Shown here in pieces: positions 51,442-60,992 of a stretch of DNA of 64,000 nt (positions are counted from its first letter, which is position 1; every line of letters starts with the position of its first letter). Under the pieces are notes generated by a model, which saw only the letters and a program-made list of their open reading frames with translations, had not been told where the DNA came from and did no database searches. Source of the stretch: Bacillota bacterium. Its GTDB lineage: Bacteria > Bacillota > Clostridia > Christensenellales > Aristaeellaceae. The DNA lies in the NCBI GenBank assembly GCA_030057655.1, contig JASGUQ010000023.1:1-64000 (forward strand), read 5' to 3'. The translations under genes and the position numbers were made by a program.

Positions 51442-53187
51442 TTATTCCTTTGGTTCGGCAGGTTTTGCCTTCCTTGTACGGGTGGTCTTGGGTTTTTCGG
51501 GTTCAGCAGCAGCCTTTTCCGCGTTTTTTTTCACAGCGCGCTTGGGTTTTTCTTCCGTTGCGGTCTCCGCTGCCTTGGGAGCAGCCTTCGCCTTGGGCAC
51601 GGCCTTTGGTTTGGCGGCTGCTTTGGGCTTCGCGGGCGCTTTGGGCTTTTCCTCCGCCGCCTCCGCCTTGGGTGCTTTGGCCGCTTTGACCAGTTTAGCA
51701 GGCGCAGGGGCGGAAACCTCCTGCGGCTTCTTCTCCCCTTCCGTTAAAAGGGCCGGCATCAGCTTCTTGTACAGCGCCAGATAGTGCGCGGAAGAATTGA
51801 ACCAGGAATAGTCCGCCGTCATGCCGCGGTGCTGCAGCAGCATCCAGACATCCTTCTTCTCGTGGTAGTAATGAAGCGCCCTCTGAATGACATGGAGCAT
51901 GTCATGGGCATTGTAGTTGAAGAAAGTGAAGCCATTGCCCTCGTTGGTAAACTCATTATAGGAGAGCACGGTGTCACGAAGGCCGCCGGTCTCGCGCACG
52001 ATCGGTATTGTGCCGTATCGCATCGCGATCATTTGGCTCAGGCCGCAGGGCTCAAAGGCCGAGGGCATCAGGAAGATGTCAGCGCCCGCGTAGATGCGGT
52101 GGGCCAGGTTGTTGTCCATCACAAAGCGCGAGGCGACACGCCCAGGGTAGTTCTGCTCCGCCCAGGAAAAGAGGTTGACATAGCGGGACTCGCCCATGCC
52201 AAGGCAAATCAGCTGCAGATCCTCGTTCATGATGTCGGCGATGACATAGTCCACCAGGTCCAGACCCTTCTGGCTGCTGAGGCGGCCAATCATGGCGACA
52301 ATGGGCACGTCCTCCCGCACATGAAGCCCCAGTTCTTCCTGCAGGGCGCGCTTGTTGATCTTTTTGCCGTCCAGGTTGCTGGCAGTGTAGGTTGCTGCAA
52401 TGCGCTTGTCCTGGGAAGGATCGTATTCCCTGACATCCAGGCCGTTTAAGATGCCGGTTAAGTGGTTGCGCCGCGCGCGCAGCAGCCCGTCCAGACGCTC
52501 GCCATAATAGCTGGTCTGGATTTCTTCCGCGTAGCTGGGGCTGACCGTGGTCACCTCATCCGAGTAGACGATGCCGGCCTTGAGGAAGTTGACGTTGCCG
52601 AAGTATTCCAATTTGTCATCGGTAAACACTTCATTGGGCAAACCGAGCATGTCCTGAACATCCTTGATGCCGAAGACGCCCTGGTATTTCAGGTTGTGGA
52701 TGGTAAAGACAGTGCGGATTCTGTCATAGCGCGGCAGGCCGCCGTACTGGATGCGCAGCAGCGCCGGAATCATGCCGGTCTGCCAGTCATGGGCATGGAT
52801 GATGTCCGGAGTAAAGGGAATCAGCGGCAGGGCATTTAAGACACCGCGGCAGAAAAAGGCATAGCGCTCATGCTCATCGCCGCCAACGCCGTAGATGTAT
52901 TCGCGGCCAAAGTAATAGCGGTTGTCCAGGAAGTAATAGGTGACGCCGCCCCGTTCGAGCTGTTCGATCCCGCAGTACTGGCGCCGCCAGCCCAAGGACA
53001 CCTCAAAGTCCACCGTGTGGACCATCTTTTGCTCATATTCATGCGGGATCATGCCATACTTGGGCAGGATGACCCTGACGTCATGTCCCTGCTCCGCCAG
53101 AGCCGGTGCGAGCGAGCCGACCACATCCGCAAGGCCGCCGGTCTTGCAGAAAGGGACACATTCGCTCGCTGTAAAAAGAATTTTCAT
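51442..53187 (-). CDS. glgA: Glycogen synthase with a lysine/alanine/proline-rich tail
   Basis: ADP-glucose-dependent glycogen synthase (GT5), 581 residues from ATG 53187. This ATG is preferred to 53193 because GGAGG then has proper spacing. The N-terminal KTGGLADVVGSLAPAL binds ADP-glucose. The C-terminal domain has IGRLSSQKGLDLVDYV and PSAFEPCGLSQMIAMRYGTI. The core ends near residue 475, the normal family length. The last hundred or so residues are low-complexity, rich in Lys, Ala and Pro (runs such as KPKAAAKPKAVPKAKAAPKA), like histone H1 tails. The tail is strongly basic and probably disordered. It is the last gene of glgB-glgC-glgD-glgA. Confidence 0.94.
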   Translation of the reverse strand: MKILFTASECVPFCKTGGLADVVGSLAPALAEQGHDVRVILPKYGMIPHEYEQKMVHTVDFEVSLGWRRQYCGIEQLERGGVTYYFLDNRYYFGREYIYGVGGDEHERYAFFCRGVLNALPLIPFTPDIIHAHDWQTGMIPALLRIQYGGLPRYDRIRTVFTIHNLKYQGVFGIKDVQDMLGLPNEVFTDDKLEYFGNVNFLKAGIVYSDEVTTVSPSYAEEIQTSYYGERLDGLLRARRNHLTGILNGLDVREYDPSQDKRIAATYTASNLDGKKINKRALQEELGLHVREDVPIVAMIGRLSSQKGLDLVDYVIADIMNEDLQLICLGMGESRYVNLFSWAEQNYPGRVASRFVMDNNLAHRIYAGADIFLMPSAFEPCGLSQMIAMRYGTIPIVRETGGLRDTVLSYNEFTNEGNGFTFFNYNAHDMLHVIQRALHYYHEKKDVWMLLQHRGMTADYSWFNSSAHYLALYKKLMPALLTEGEKKPQEVSAPAPAKLVKAAKAPKAEAAEEKPKAPAKPKAAAKPKAVPKAKAAPKAAETATEEKPKRAVKKNAEKAAAEPEKPKTTRTRKAKPAEPKE

Positions 53188-53239
53188 TCGCATTCCTCCT
53201 TTAGTTGTAGAAAGCCAAGAAGAGTTTGCAAAATTTGTG

Positions 53240-54361
53240 TCAGATTGTCAAGTTTTTGGCCACCACCAGCGGATAGGACTTGGGGGCGATCAGGCGGACA
53301 TCCTCGCGCACTGTAACCTGTTTGTCCAGGATGCAGTTTTCAATCTCCGCGTTTCTGGAGATGACGGCGTCCTGCATGACAATGGAATTGCGGATGACGG
53401 CGCCGGGTTTGACCACAACGCCCCGGAACAGGATGCTGTTTTCGACCGTGCCGTCAATCAGGCAGCCGTCGGCAACCAGGGTGTTGGAGACCAGGGCATG
53501 ATCGCCATAGCGGGCAGGCATTTCATCGCGCAGTTTGGTCCAGACAGGCTTCTCATCGTTGAAGGCCTGATCGCGGAACTCCTGATTGAGGAAAGCCATG
53601 TTTGTCTGGAAAAAGCTCTGCACGCTGTCCACCGCATAAACCTTGCCCGGGCACTCATAGGCGCCGACACGGAAGATGCCGCCAGCAACCATTTCAGCCA
53701 GGAGATTCCTTGAGAAATGGTGCTTGCCCGAGGCCACGGCGCGGTCCACCAGGTCGATCAGCACCTCACGCCTTGCGACAAAGCCGCCGATAAAGGTGTT
53801 CTCATAATGCGGGATGATGGGATCAAACTCAATGCCGGTAACGAGATCGTTCGCCACCTGCAGATAGCGGCCGCGGCCATTGCGCCTGACATCCCTGTCC
53901 TTGGTGTACAGCAGGGTGATATCGGCCTTGTTTTCCAGGTGTTTTTTGACCACATCGGTGTAATCCACCTGATAAAGCACATTGCTGTCGGAGACCGCGA
54001 TGTTGCGCTCCACACTCCGGCGAAGGAAAGCCTGGTTGGTTTGAAGGGCATCCAGCATGCCTTCATACACGCCAACTTTGTCATGGGACACATAGGGCGG
54101 CAAAATGGTCAGCCCGGAGCGTTTGCCATGCAGGTTCCATTCGCGCCCGCTGCCCAGGTGGTCCATGAGGCTGTGATAGTTCTTCTGCATGATGATGCCG
54201 ATGTTCTTGATTCCGGAATGAATCATGTTGGACAGGATGAAGTCAATCAGCCGATAGCGGCCGGCCATGGGCAAAGCCGCGGCGGCGCGGTAGCGGGTGA
54301 GATCCTGCAGTTCATCCGCGCGCTCACCGGTATAAATTAAACCAACAATATCTTGTTTCAT
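53240..54361 (-). CDS. glgD: ADP-glucose pyrophosphorylase-like regulatory subunit
   Basis: GlgD paralogue of GlgC, 373 residues, found with GlgC in Firmicutes. The N-terminus reads RADELQDLTRYRAAAALPMA and lacks the GGxGxRL pyrophosphorylase motif, so it is probably a non-catalytic partner that modulates GlgC. A left-handed beta-helix C-terminus shows hexad-like repeats (VVVKPGAVIRNSIVMQDAVI). ATG 54361 follows GAGGAAAAC; longer starts lie within the glgC end. The glgC stop lies 11 bases before this ATG, inside the upstream frame extension. Confidence 0.93.
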   Translation of the reverse strand: MKQDIVGLIYTGERADELQDLTRYRAAAALPMAGRYRLIDFILSNMIHSGIKNIGIIMQKNYHSLMDHLGSGREWNLHGKRSGLTILPPYVSHDKVGVYEGMLDALQTNQAFLRRSVERNIAVSDSNVLYQVDYTDVVKKHLENKADITLLYTKDRDVRRNGRGRYLQVANDLVTGIEFDPIIPHYENTFIGGFVARREVLIDLVDRAVASGKHHFSRNLLAEMVAGGIFRVGAYECPGKVYAVDSVQSFFQTNMAFLNQEFRDQAFNDEKPVWTKLRDEMPARYGDHALVSNTLVADGCLIDGTVENSILFRGVVVKPGAVIRNSIVMQDAVISRNAEIENCILDKQVTVREDVRLIAPKSYPLVVAKNLTI

Positions 54362-54371
54362 GATGTTTTCC

Positions 54372-55547
54372 TCACTCTCCAAGCTGTCCGCCGGCTTTTA
54401 ACACATAGCCGGGAGATACAACAGTGTTGCTGCCGACCACGGCAATCTTGCCCTCTTCCTCGCCAATGACAGCGCCCTCGCCGACCACAGCGCCCTCGGC
54501 CACGATGGCGCGCCTGATCACGGCGCCAGACTTGATGACAGCATGCGGCATGATAACCGAGTCAATGATCTCTGCGCCCTCCTCAATGTGGACATCGGCT
54601 GAAAGAATGGAATGACTCACCTTGCCGAAAACCTCGCAGCCCTCGGTGACCAGAGAATCCTTGATCTCGCCCTTGGGGGAGGCGTAGTGCGGCGGCTCGC
54701 CCACATTGCGGGCGTAGATGCGCCAATTGCGGTCATGCAGGTCAACAGGCGGGGGGGTCATCAACAGATCCATGTTGGCGTCCCAAAGGCTCTCAACGGT
54801 GCCCACGTCCTTCCAGTAGCCGTCAAAAGTCCAGGCGACCAATTTTTCGCCGGCAGCCAGCATGGTGGGGATAATGTTCTTGCCAAAGTCATTTTGGGAC
54901 TCGGGGTTGGCTTCGTCCGCCTCCAGGTAGGAGCGCAGCTTGTCCCAGGAGAAGACGTAAACGCCCATGGAAGCCTTGTTGGATTTGGGGTTCTTGGGTT
55001 TTTCCTCAAACTCCGTGATGTTGTTCTCGCTGTCCGTGTTCATGATGCCAAAGCGGCTGGCATCCTCCCAGGGGACCTCGCGGACCGCGACAGTCAGGGC
55101 GGCGTTGTGGGAAACGTGGAAGGCAACCATCTCCGCGTAATCGCACTTGTAGATGTGGTCGCCTGAGAGGATCAGGACATAGTTGGGGTTGAACTGTTTG
55201 ATGAAAGCCAGGTTCTGATAGATGGCGTTGGCAGTCCCCTTGTACCACTCCCCTTCATCCCCCCTGCTGTAAGGCGGCAAAACGAAGACGCCGCCGTTTG
55301 AAATGTCCATGTCCCAGGGCGCGCCGGAGCCGATGTAGGAGTTCAGTTCCAGCGGCTTGTACTGGGTCAGGACGCCCACGGTGTCAATGCCGGAATTGGC
55401 GCAGTTGGACAGCGGGAAGTCAATGATCCGGTACTTGCCGCCAAAAGGGACAGCAGGTTTGGCCACATGCCGGGTCAGAATTCCCAAGCGAGACCCCTGG
55501 CCGCCGGCAAGCAGCATGGCAACGCAGTTCTTATGTTGTTGTATCAT
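54372..55547 (-). CDS. glgC: Glucose-1-phosphate adenylyltransferase
   Basis: ADP-glucose pyrophosphorylase, 391 residues, which makes the glucosyl donor for GlgA. The catalytic [20 protein letters not shown] is intact, with [34 protein letters not shown] (catalytic Asp) and [17 protein letters not shown]. The C-terminal beta-helix ends [24 protein letters not shown] precedes the ATG, which overlaps the end of glgB by 17 bases. Confidence 0.96.
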   Translation of the reverse strand: MIQQHKNCVAMLLAGGQGSRLGILTRHVAKPAVPFGGKYRIIDFPLSNCANSGIDTVGVLTQYKPLELNSYIGSGAPWDMDISNGGVFVLPPYSRGDEGEWYKGTANAIYQNLAFIKQFNPNYVLILSGDHIYKCDYAEMVAFHVSHNAALTVAVREVPWEDASRFGIMNTDSENNITEFEEKPKNPKSNKASMGVYVFSWDKLRSYLEADEANPESQNDFGKNIIPTMLAAGEKLVAWTFDGYWKDVGTVESLWDANMDLLMTPPPVDLHDRNWRIYARNVGEPPHYASPKGEIKDSLVTEGCEVFGKVSHSILSADVHIEEGAEIIDSVIMPHAVIKSGAVIRRAIVAEGAVVGEGAVIGEEEGKIAVVGSNTVVSPGYVLKAGGQLGE

Positions 55548-57561
55548 CTTTCTCCTCCTTCGACTCCATTGATAATAAATTCATGGTATCCCCTGGTTCT
55601 GATTCCTGAGGTTCGGGCTCCGGGTCTTTTTCATAGGTAAAATATACCGTGGACAGCGGCGGTACACAAACGGGAACGGAATAGGGCAGGTTGTTGCACA
55701 GTTCTTTTTCCGTCCTGACGGGCGCCGCGTTATACTGGTTGGATCCGCCGTACTCCGTCAGGTCCGTGTTGAACACCTCTGTGATGAGGCCCGGCTTTGG
55801 CAGGCCAAAGCGGAAGACTGGATAGAAGGCGGGGGTAAAGTTGGTCAGACAGACAATGGACTTGCCCTGCCTGTCGGTGCGCATGAAGACGACAATGCTG
55901 CGCTCCTTGTCGTCCGGCGTCAGCCACATAAAGCCGTCCCAGCTGTCCTCGATCTGCCAGAAAGCGGGATGGTCGCGGTAAAAATGATTGAGAACGCGCA
56001 CGCAGCGGCACAGTTCCGGATGGCGCTCATAGACCATCAGGAACCAGTCCAGCTGGCCGTCAAAGTTCCACTCGATAAAATGGCCGAACTCGCTGCCCAT
56101 GAACAGCAGTTTTTTGCCGGGATGCGCCATGGTGTAGCCATACAGCGCGCGGAGGCCCGCGAACTTCTGCCACAGGTCGCCAGGCTGCTTGTCCAGCATG
56201 CTGCCCTTGCCGTGGACGACCTCGTCATGGGAGAAGGGCAGGATGTAGTTCTCAGAGAAAGCGTAAAACAGCGAGAAGGTAAGCTTGTCATGGTGCCATT
56301 TGCGGTAGACAGGATCCAATTTAATGTAGGAGAGCATGTCGTTCATCCAGCCCATGTTCCACTTGAATCCAAAGCCCAGCCCGCCCATATCGACAGGGCG
56401 CGTGACCATGGGGTAGGCGGAGGATTCCTCCGCGATCATCATGACGCCGGGAAAATCGTGGTAGACAGTCTGGTTCAGCCGCTGCAGGAAGGCAATGGCC
56501 TCCAGGTTTTCCCTCCCGCCGTGGTGGTTGGCCAGATAGTCGTCTTCCCTGGCAAAATCATGGTAGAGGATGCTGGATACCGCGTCCACGCGCAGGCCGT
56601 CCGCATGGAAAAACTCCAGCCAGAAACAGGCGTTTGACAGCAGGAAACTGCAGACCTCGCCCCTGGCGAAATCAAACATCATGGTGCCCCACTGGGGCAT
56701 TTCAGCCCGCCTGTGATCCTCGTGCTCATAGCAGGGGGTGCCGTCAAAGCGCCTCAGGCCGATCTCATCCCTGGGGAAATGCGCGGGCACCCAATCCAGG
56801 ATGACACCGATGCCTGCCTGGTGCATGCGGTCGATGAAGGCCATCAGTTCTTTGGGTTTGCCATGGCGGGCTGTGGCCGCGTAATAGCCTGTGACCTGGT
56901 AACCCCAGGACATGTCCAGGGGATGCTCCATCACGGGCAGCAGCTCCACATGGGTGTAGCCCATTTCCTCAATGTAGGGAATGAGCTGGTCGGCGATCTC
57001 GCCGTACGTGAGCATCCTGCCGTTTTCACCCCGGCGCCAGGAGCCCAGGTGCAGTTCATAGATGTTGACAGGGCTGGTGTAGGGAACCCAGGAACGGCGG
57101 TTGTCCATCCATTCGGAATCCCCCCAGGTATAGCCATCCATGTCATACAGGACGCTGGCGGTGTTTGGCCGCAGTTCACCCGCAAAGGCATAGGGATCGG
57201 CTTTCAGTACCCAGCGGCCGTCCGCGCCTTTGATGGCGTACTTGTAAGTACGCAGTTTTTCCGCCGCGCCTTCATAGTTAAACGCCTCCGGGTTGCTTTC
57301 AGGAGTGAACAGCTTGTCGGGCAGCCTGAGTTCCCAGGTACCGTCAAACTGCTTCTGCATGGGATATTTCTCGTAATCCCAGAAGCAAAATTCCCCGGTC
57401 AGGCTGACTGCCTGGGCGTTTGGCGCCCAGACGGTAAAGTGCCAGCAATCCACCTCCTGCCACACTGGATGTGCGCCAAACATATGATAGGCATGGCGGC
57501 TGGTGCCGCGGTGAAACTCCTGCCTTTGCGCCTCGTTAGGAGCCAGATAGCGCAAGGTCAT
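55531..57561 (-). CDS. glgB: 1,4-alpha-glucan branching enzyme
   Basis: GH13 branching enzyme, 676 residues, which introduces alpha-1,6 branches into glycogen. A CBM48 domain comes first ([20 protein letters not shown]). The GH13 barrel has [11 protein letters not shown] (nucleophile Asp), [11 protein letters not shown] (acid/base Glu) and [17 protein letters not shown] 57561 follows AAGGGAGGG; the open frame extends 44 codons further but with no ribosome site and across the promoter. The C-terminus carries a short acidic tail rich in Glu and Asp. It is the first gene of the glycogen operon. Confidence 0.96.
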   Translation of the reverse strand: MTLRYLAPNEAQRQEFHRGTSRHAYHMFGAHPVWQEVDCWHFTVWAPNAQAVSLTGEFCFWDYEKYPMQKQFDGTWELRLPDKLFTPESNPEAFNYEGAAEKLRTYKYAIKGADGRWVLKADPYAFAGELRPNTASVLYDMDGYTWGDSEWMDNRRSWVPYTSPVNIYELHLGSWRRGENGRMLTYGEIADQLIPYIEEMGYTHVELLPVMEHPLDMSWGYQVTGYYAATARHGKPKELMAFIDRMHQAGIGVILDWVPAHFPRDEIGLRRFDGTPCYEHEDHRRAEMPQWGTMMFDFARGEVCSFLLSNACFWLEFFHADGLRVDAVSSILYHDFAREDDYLANHHGGRENLEAIAFLQRLNQTVYHDFPGVMMIAEESSAYPMVTRPVDMGGLGFGFKWNMGWMNDMLSYIKLDPVYRKWHHDKLTFSLFYAFSENYILPFSHDEVVHGKGSMLDKQPGDLWQKFAGLRALYGYTMAHPGKKLLFMGSEFGHFIEWNFDGQLDWFLMVYERHPELCRCVRVLNHFYRDHPAFWQIEDSWDGFMWLTPDDKERSIVVFMRTDRQGKSIVCLTNFTPAFYPVFRFGLPKPGLITEVFNTDLTEYGGSNQYNAAPVRTEKELCNNLPYSVPVCVPPLSTVYFTYEKDPEPEPQESEPGDTMNLLSMESKEEKDDTTT

Positions 57562-57613
57562 CCCTCCCTTCAACAGAACAAACGATGTTTGCGCATGTTT
57601 ATTTTCTACGGGT

Positions 57614-57642
57614 AGTATACCATTACAATTTAAATGGCGCAA
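57614..57642 (-). promoter_or_regulatory. Promoter of the glycogen operon
   Basis: On the minus strand TTGCGC (57637-57642), 17 bases, TATACT (57614-57619), with TGG before the -10. Confidence 0.6.
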
Positions 57643-57754
57643 CGAACAAACCGGTTGCCCTATCTTGACAAAGCGGCTTCGGGTTTTTGTCAATTCAGAC
57701 AGGTTTTTTCATCTGACAAACGGACAAACCTTCTTTAAAACCAATCAGTTTGAA

Positions 57755-57783
57755 TTGTGGATGCCCATCATCCATGATAGAAT
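57755..57783 (+). promoter_or_regulatory. Promoter of the phosphoesterase-ppk1 operon
   Basis: TTGTGG (57755-57760), 17 bases, TAGAAT (57778-57783), with TGA before the -10. An inverted repeat TTGACAAA/TTTGTCAA (57665-57672/57686-57693) lies between this promoter and the glycogen promoter and could be a shared operator. Confidence 0.55.
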
Positions 57784-57809
57784 AAGAAAAAACGCAGGAG
57801 AGGGGAAAC

Positions 57810-58883
57810 ATGGGCAGACGAAGATCAAACAGCCTGTTTATGCCGGTGCGCAAACGCCGCGGCGGCTGCCTTTTGATCCTCCTGCTGCTGATCGCGGCGC
57901 TCATCATCCTGCTCTCTCTGAACGCCCTTTCAAACCGCTATGTCCGTTTGGAAGAGCGCCCGATCACCGTGCTGAACCTGCCAAAGAAGCTTGAAGGTTT
58001 TAAAATCCTTCACTTAAGCGACTTAAACGGCGCGACCCTGGGCCAAGGGCATGAAAACCTGAAAAAAGCCCTTGGAAAGGAGCGCTATCAGGCAGTCGTT
58101 TTAACCGGGGACATGGTGGGCAAAGGAGGAAAATTCAAGCCGCTTCTGGATCTTTTGGCCTTGTTTCCAAAGGATGTCCCGGTCTTCCTCCTGCCTGGCG
58201 ACAGCGACCCCGCGCCGCTGATAGAGGACCCGCACGGAACAGGCGAGGTAAAAGCCGATTACATCCTCCAGGCGGAACAGATGGGCGCCATTTTCCTCGA
58301 AGCGCCGTATAAACTGGAGGCCGGAAATCAAACAATCTGGTTCTGCCCCGGCGAAACCTTTACGCTTGATCTGAAAAACGCTGTATTCGCCCTGGAGGAG
58401 CTGATCAAATCCTTATCAGCACAGGACAACCCTTATGAAGCGAAGACCGGCGCGCAGCTGCGCTATGCCAAGCACAGGCTTTCGGTCATGCAGGCCTCTT
58501 TGGAAGCTTTTTCCCAGATGAAGACCTCGGACGTGATCGTTGCCTTGAACCACCATCCGCCGGATTACGGGCAGCTTTCAGAGTTATCCGTGAGAAGCCA
58601 GGAGCAAAACCTCCCCTCCCCCAGCCTGTTTTTAGCCGGGCAGTTCAACAACGGCCAGGTTCGCCTGCCAGGCTTAGGGCCGGTGTACATTCCCGGGCAG
58701 GCAGACGGCAGGGGCGGCTGGTTCCCGGGAGATGAAGGGTTCACCGGCTTATCCATTGTGAAGGGGTATCCGGTCTACATCTCCCCCGGCCTTGGAATTT
58801 CCTCTTATTATCTCCTGCCGCTCCGGCTGTTTAACAGGCCGGCAGCCACGCTGATCCAATTGACTTCCAAGATGACCCGTTAG
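57810..58883 (+). CDS. Membrane-anchored metallophosphoesterase-fold protein lacking key metal ligands
   Basis: A 357-residue protein with a basic N-terminus, one membrane helix (about 20-41) and a calcineurin-like phosphoesterase fold of the YkuE/YaeI type. The motif positions are recognisable but altered. SDLHG has become SDLNG (D71, N73). TGDMVG keeps D101. The GNHD position reads GDSD (131-133). NHHPPD keeps H248/H249. The GHxH position near the end reads GQFN (278-280), still followed by NGQVRLPGLG. Loss of the two GHxH histidines, the DxH histidine and the GNHD asparagine argues against normal two-metal catalysis. It stands ten bases before ppk1, hinting at a polyphosphate-related or envelope role. 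Confidence 0.85.
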   Translation: MGRRRSNSLFMPVRKRRGGCLLILLLLIAALIILLSLNALSNRYVRLEERPITVLNLPKKLEGFKILHLSDLNGATLGQGHENLKKALGKERYQAVVLTGDMVGKGGKFKPLLDLLALFPKDVPVFLLPGDSDPAPLIEDPHGTGEVKADYILQAEQMGAIFLEAPYKLEAGNQTIWFCPGETFTLDLKNAVFALEELIKSLSAQDNPYEAKTGAQLRYAKHRLSVMQASLEAFSQMKTSDVIVALNHHPPDYGQLSELSVRSQEQNLPSPSLFLAGQFNNGQVRLPGLGPVYIPGQADGRGGWFPGDEGFTGLSIVKGYPVYISPGLGISSYYLLPLRLFNRPAATLIQLTSKMTR

Positions 58884-58892
58884 GAGGCATTC

Positions 58893-60950
58893 GTGAACAA
58901 CAAAGGTATTTTTTACAACAGAGAGCTGAGTTGGATCAATTTTAACGAGCGCATCTTAAACGAAGCTGTCAACACGGATAACCCTCTTTTGGAGCGGGCC
59001 AGGTTCTTGTCCATCGTGTCCAACAACCTGGACGAGTTTTTTATGGTTCGGGTGGGCAAACTGGAACGAAAAAAAGACATGGGGAGAAAGAAGCCGGATC
59101 CGGTGGGCCTGTCCCCCGCGATGCAGCTGGACCTGATCCGGGAAAAGGTGGAAAAGCATGTCGCACACCAGTATCAGGTGCTGAATCAATTGCTCCTGCC
59201 GGAGCTGGAGCAAAACGGGCTATACCTGGTGAAACCCGACCAACTGTCCACCGATCAGAGGGTCTGGCTGTCCCAGTATTTTGACACCCAGGTGCTTCCC
59301 GTCCTGACCCCCAGAACCTTAAATCCCCAGCAGCCCTTTCCGATCCTGTCCGCCAAGGCGATCTACATCGCCGTTTTGCTGCAGTCAGACAAGGGCGGCC
59401 TGCCGCAAACCGCCCTGATCCCGGTGCCCCGCGCCTTAAAGCGGGTGGTGCTCTTGCCCATGGGCAAGGGAAAAAGCCGCGGCATCTTGCTTGAAGACCT
59501 GATCTCTATGTTCCTGCCGAGACTGTTTTTATACATGACGCCCCTTTCGCAGATGCCCTTCCGCCTGACGCGGAACACCGACTTTGTGATGAACCTGGAC
59601 GACATGAGCAACCTGCTCAACGAGATGAGCAAGAACGTTCAGCGCCGTTCCTACGGGAAGATCGTCCGCATGGAAGTCATGGAGGGCGCGAACAAGAAAC
59701 TGCTTGCCATCCTCAAAGAGGGGATGGAGATCAGCCAGGAGAGCGTCACCACGGTCAACGGCCCCCTTGACCTGCGTTTTTTCATGCGGCAGCTCTGCGA
59801 CCTGCCCGGGTTTGACCACCTGCGCTACACGCCTTACACGCCCAGGGTGAACAGCAGGCTTTTGGTGCACGAATCCATTTTCAGGACCATCAGGGGCGGG
59901 GATCTTTTTTTCCATCTGCCTTATGACAGTTTTGACCCCATTGTGCGCTTTTTATCGGAAGCCGCGACAGACAGGAACGTGCTGGCCATCAAGCAGACGC
60001 TCTACCGTGTATCCTCCCACAGCCCGATGATTGAAGCGCTGGCCCGCGCCGCGCAAAACGGCAAGCAGGTGACGGTGCTGATTGAGGTCAGGGCGCGCTT
60101 TGACGAGGAACACAACATCGCCTGGAGCAAGGCGCTTGAGAAGGCCGGCTGCCATGTGCTTTACGGGGTGCCCAGGTGGAAGACCCACTCCAAGATAACC
60201 CTGGTGGTCAGGCGGGAGGCGGACGGGCTGCGCCACTACACGCATTTCGCGACCGGCAACTACAACGACGTGACCGCGAAGCTGTATACGGACATGGGCA
60301 TCCTGACCTGCGACAAGCAATTGGGCGATGACGCTGCCGCCTTCTTTAACCTGATCCTGGGATACAACTACACCTATCCCATGAAAGAAATGATCGCCTC
60401 TCCCTATCACTTAAGGGACGCGATGCTGATGCGCATTAGGCGCGAGGAAGCCAACGCGCAAAACGGCAGGCGCAGCGGCATCACCATCAAGATGAACTCC
60501 TTAAGCGACCCCATGATGATAGAAGCCCTGATCTCAGCCGCCAATGCCGGGGTGAAGGTCAGGATGATGGTGCGCGGCATCTGCTGCATCAACTACAGGG
60601 AAAGCGAAAACCTGCAGGTGTTCAGCACCGTGGGGCGGTTTCTGGAGCATCCGCGCGTATATTGTTTTGAGAATGACGGGGAAAGGGAGGTCTTTCTCTC
60701 CTCCGCGGACCTGATGCCCCGCAACCTGGACAAGCGCGTGGAACTGACGGTGCCAGTCAAGGACGAGCGGATCAAGGCGCAGATCATGTCCACCCTTGAG
60801 CTGGGATTTATCGACAACCGCAAGCGCTGGAAATTGATCGAACACAACGACTACGAGCGCGTGCCCAGGGAGCTCCCCCCCATCAACGCGCAGGAAGAAT
60901 TGATCCTGTCAGAAGACCCCTTGCTTGACATGAAAAATTTGACCAGATAA
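58893..60950 (+). CDS. ppk1: Polyphosphate kinase 1 (GTG start)
   Basis: Enzyme that makes inorganic polyphosphate from ATP, 685 residues. The N-terminal FYNRELSWINFNERILNEA and SNNLDEFFMVRVG are typical. Active-site histidines are H451 in YTHFATGNYND and H586 in RFLEHPRVYCF. TAGGAGG just before GTG 58893 supports that start. It is coupled to the degenerate phosphoesterase gene upstream. No ppx gene is in the window. The Pst/Pho system elsewhere in the window supplies the phosphate this enzyme stores. Confidence 0.96.
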   Translation: MNNKGIFYNRELSWINFNERILNEAVNTDNPLLERARFLSIVSNNLDEFFMVRVGKLERKKDMGRKKPDPVGLSPAMQLDLIREKVEKHVAHQYQVLNQLLLPELEQNGLYLVKPDQLSTDQRVWLSQYFDTQVLPVLTPRTLNPQQPFPILSAKAIYIAVLLQSDKGGLPQTALIPVPRALKRVVLLPMGKGKSRGILLEDLISMFLPRLFLYMTPLSQMPFRLTRNTDFVMNLDDMSNLLNEMSKNVQRRSYGKIVRMEVMEGANKKLLAILKEGMEISQESVTTVNGPLDLRFFMRQLCDLPGFDHLRYTPYTPRVNSRLLVHESIFRTIRGGDLFFHLPYDSFDPIVRFLSEAATDRNVLAIKQTLYRVSSHSPMIEALARAAQNGKQVTVLIEVRARFDEEHNIAWSKALEKAGCHVLYGVPRWKTHSKITLVVRREADGLRHYTHFATGNYNDVTAKLYTDMGILTCDKQLGDDAAAFFNLILGYNYTYPMKEMIASPYHLRDAMLMRIRREEANAQNGRRSGITIKMNSLSDPMMIEALISAANAGVKVRMMVRGICCINYRESENLQVFSTVGRFLEHPRVYCFENDGEREVFLSSADLMPRNLDKRVELTVPVKDERIKAQIMSTLELGFIDNRKRWKLIEHNDYERVPRELPPINAQEELILSEDPLLDMKNLTR

Positions 60951-60992
60951 ACTGAGCCGGTATCACAAGATTTAAAGGAGTCAAAATTTAAG

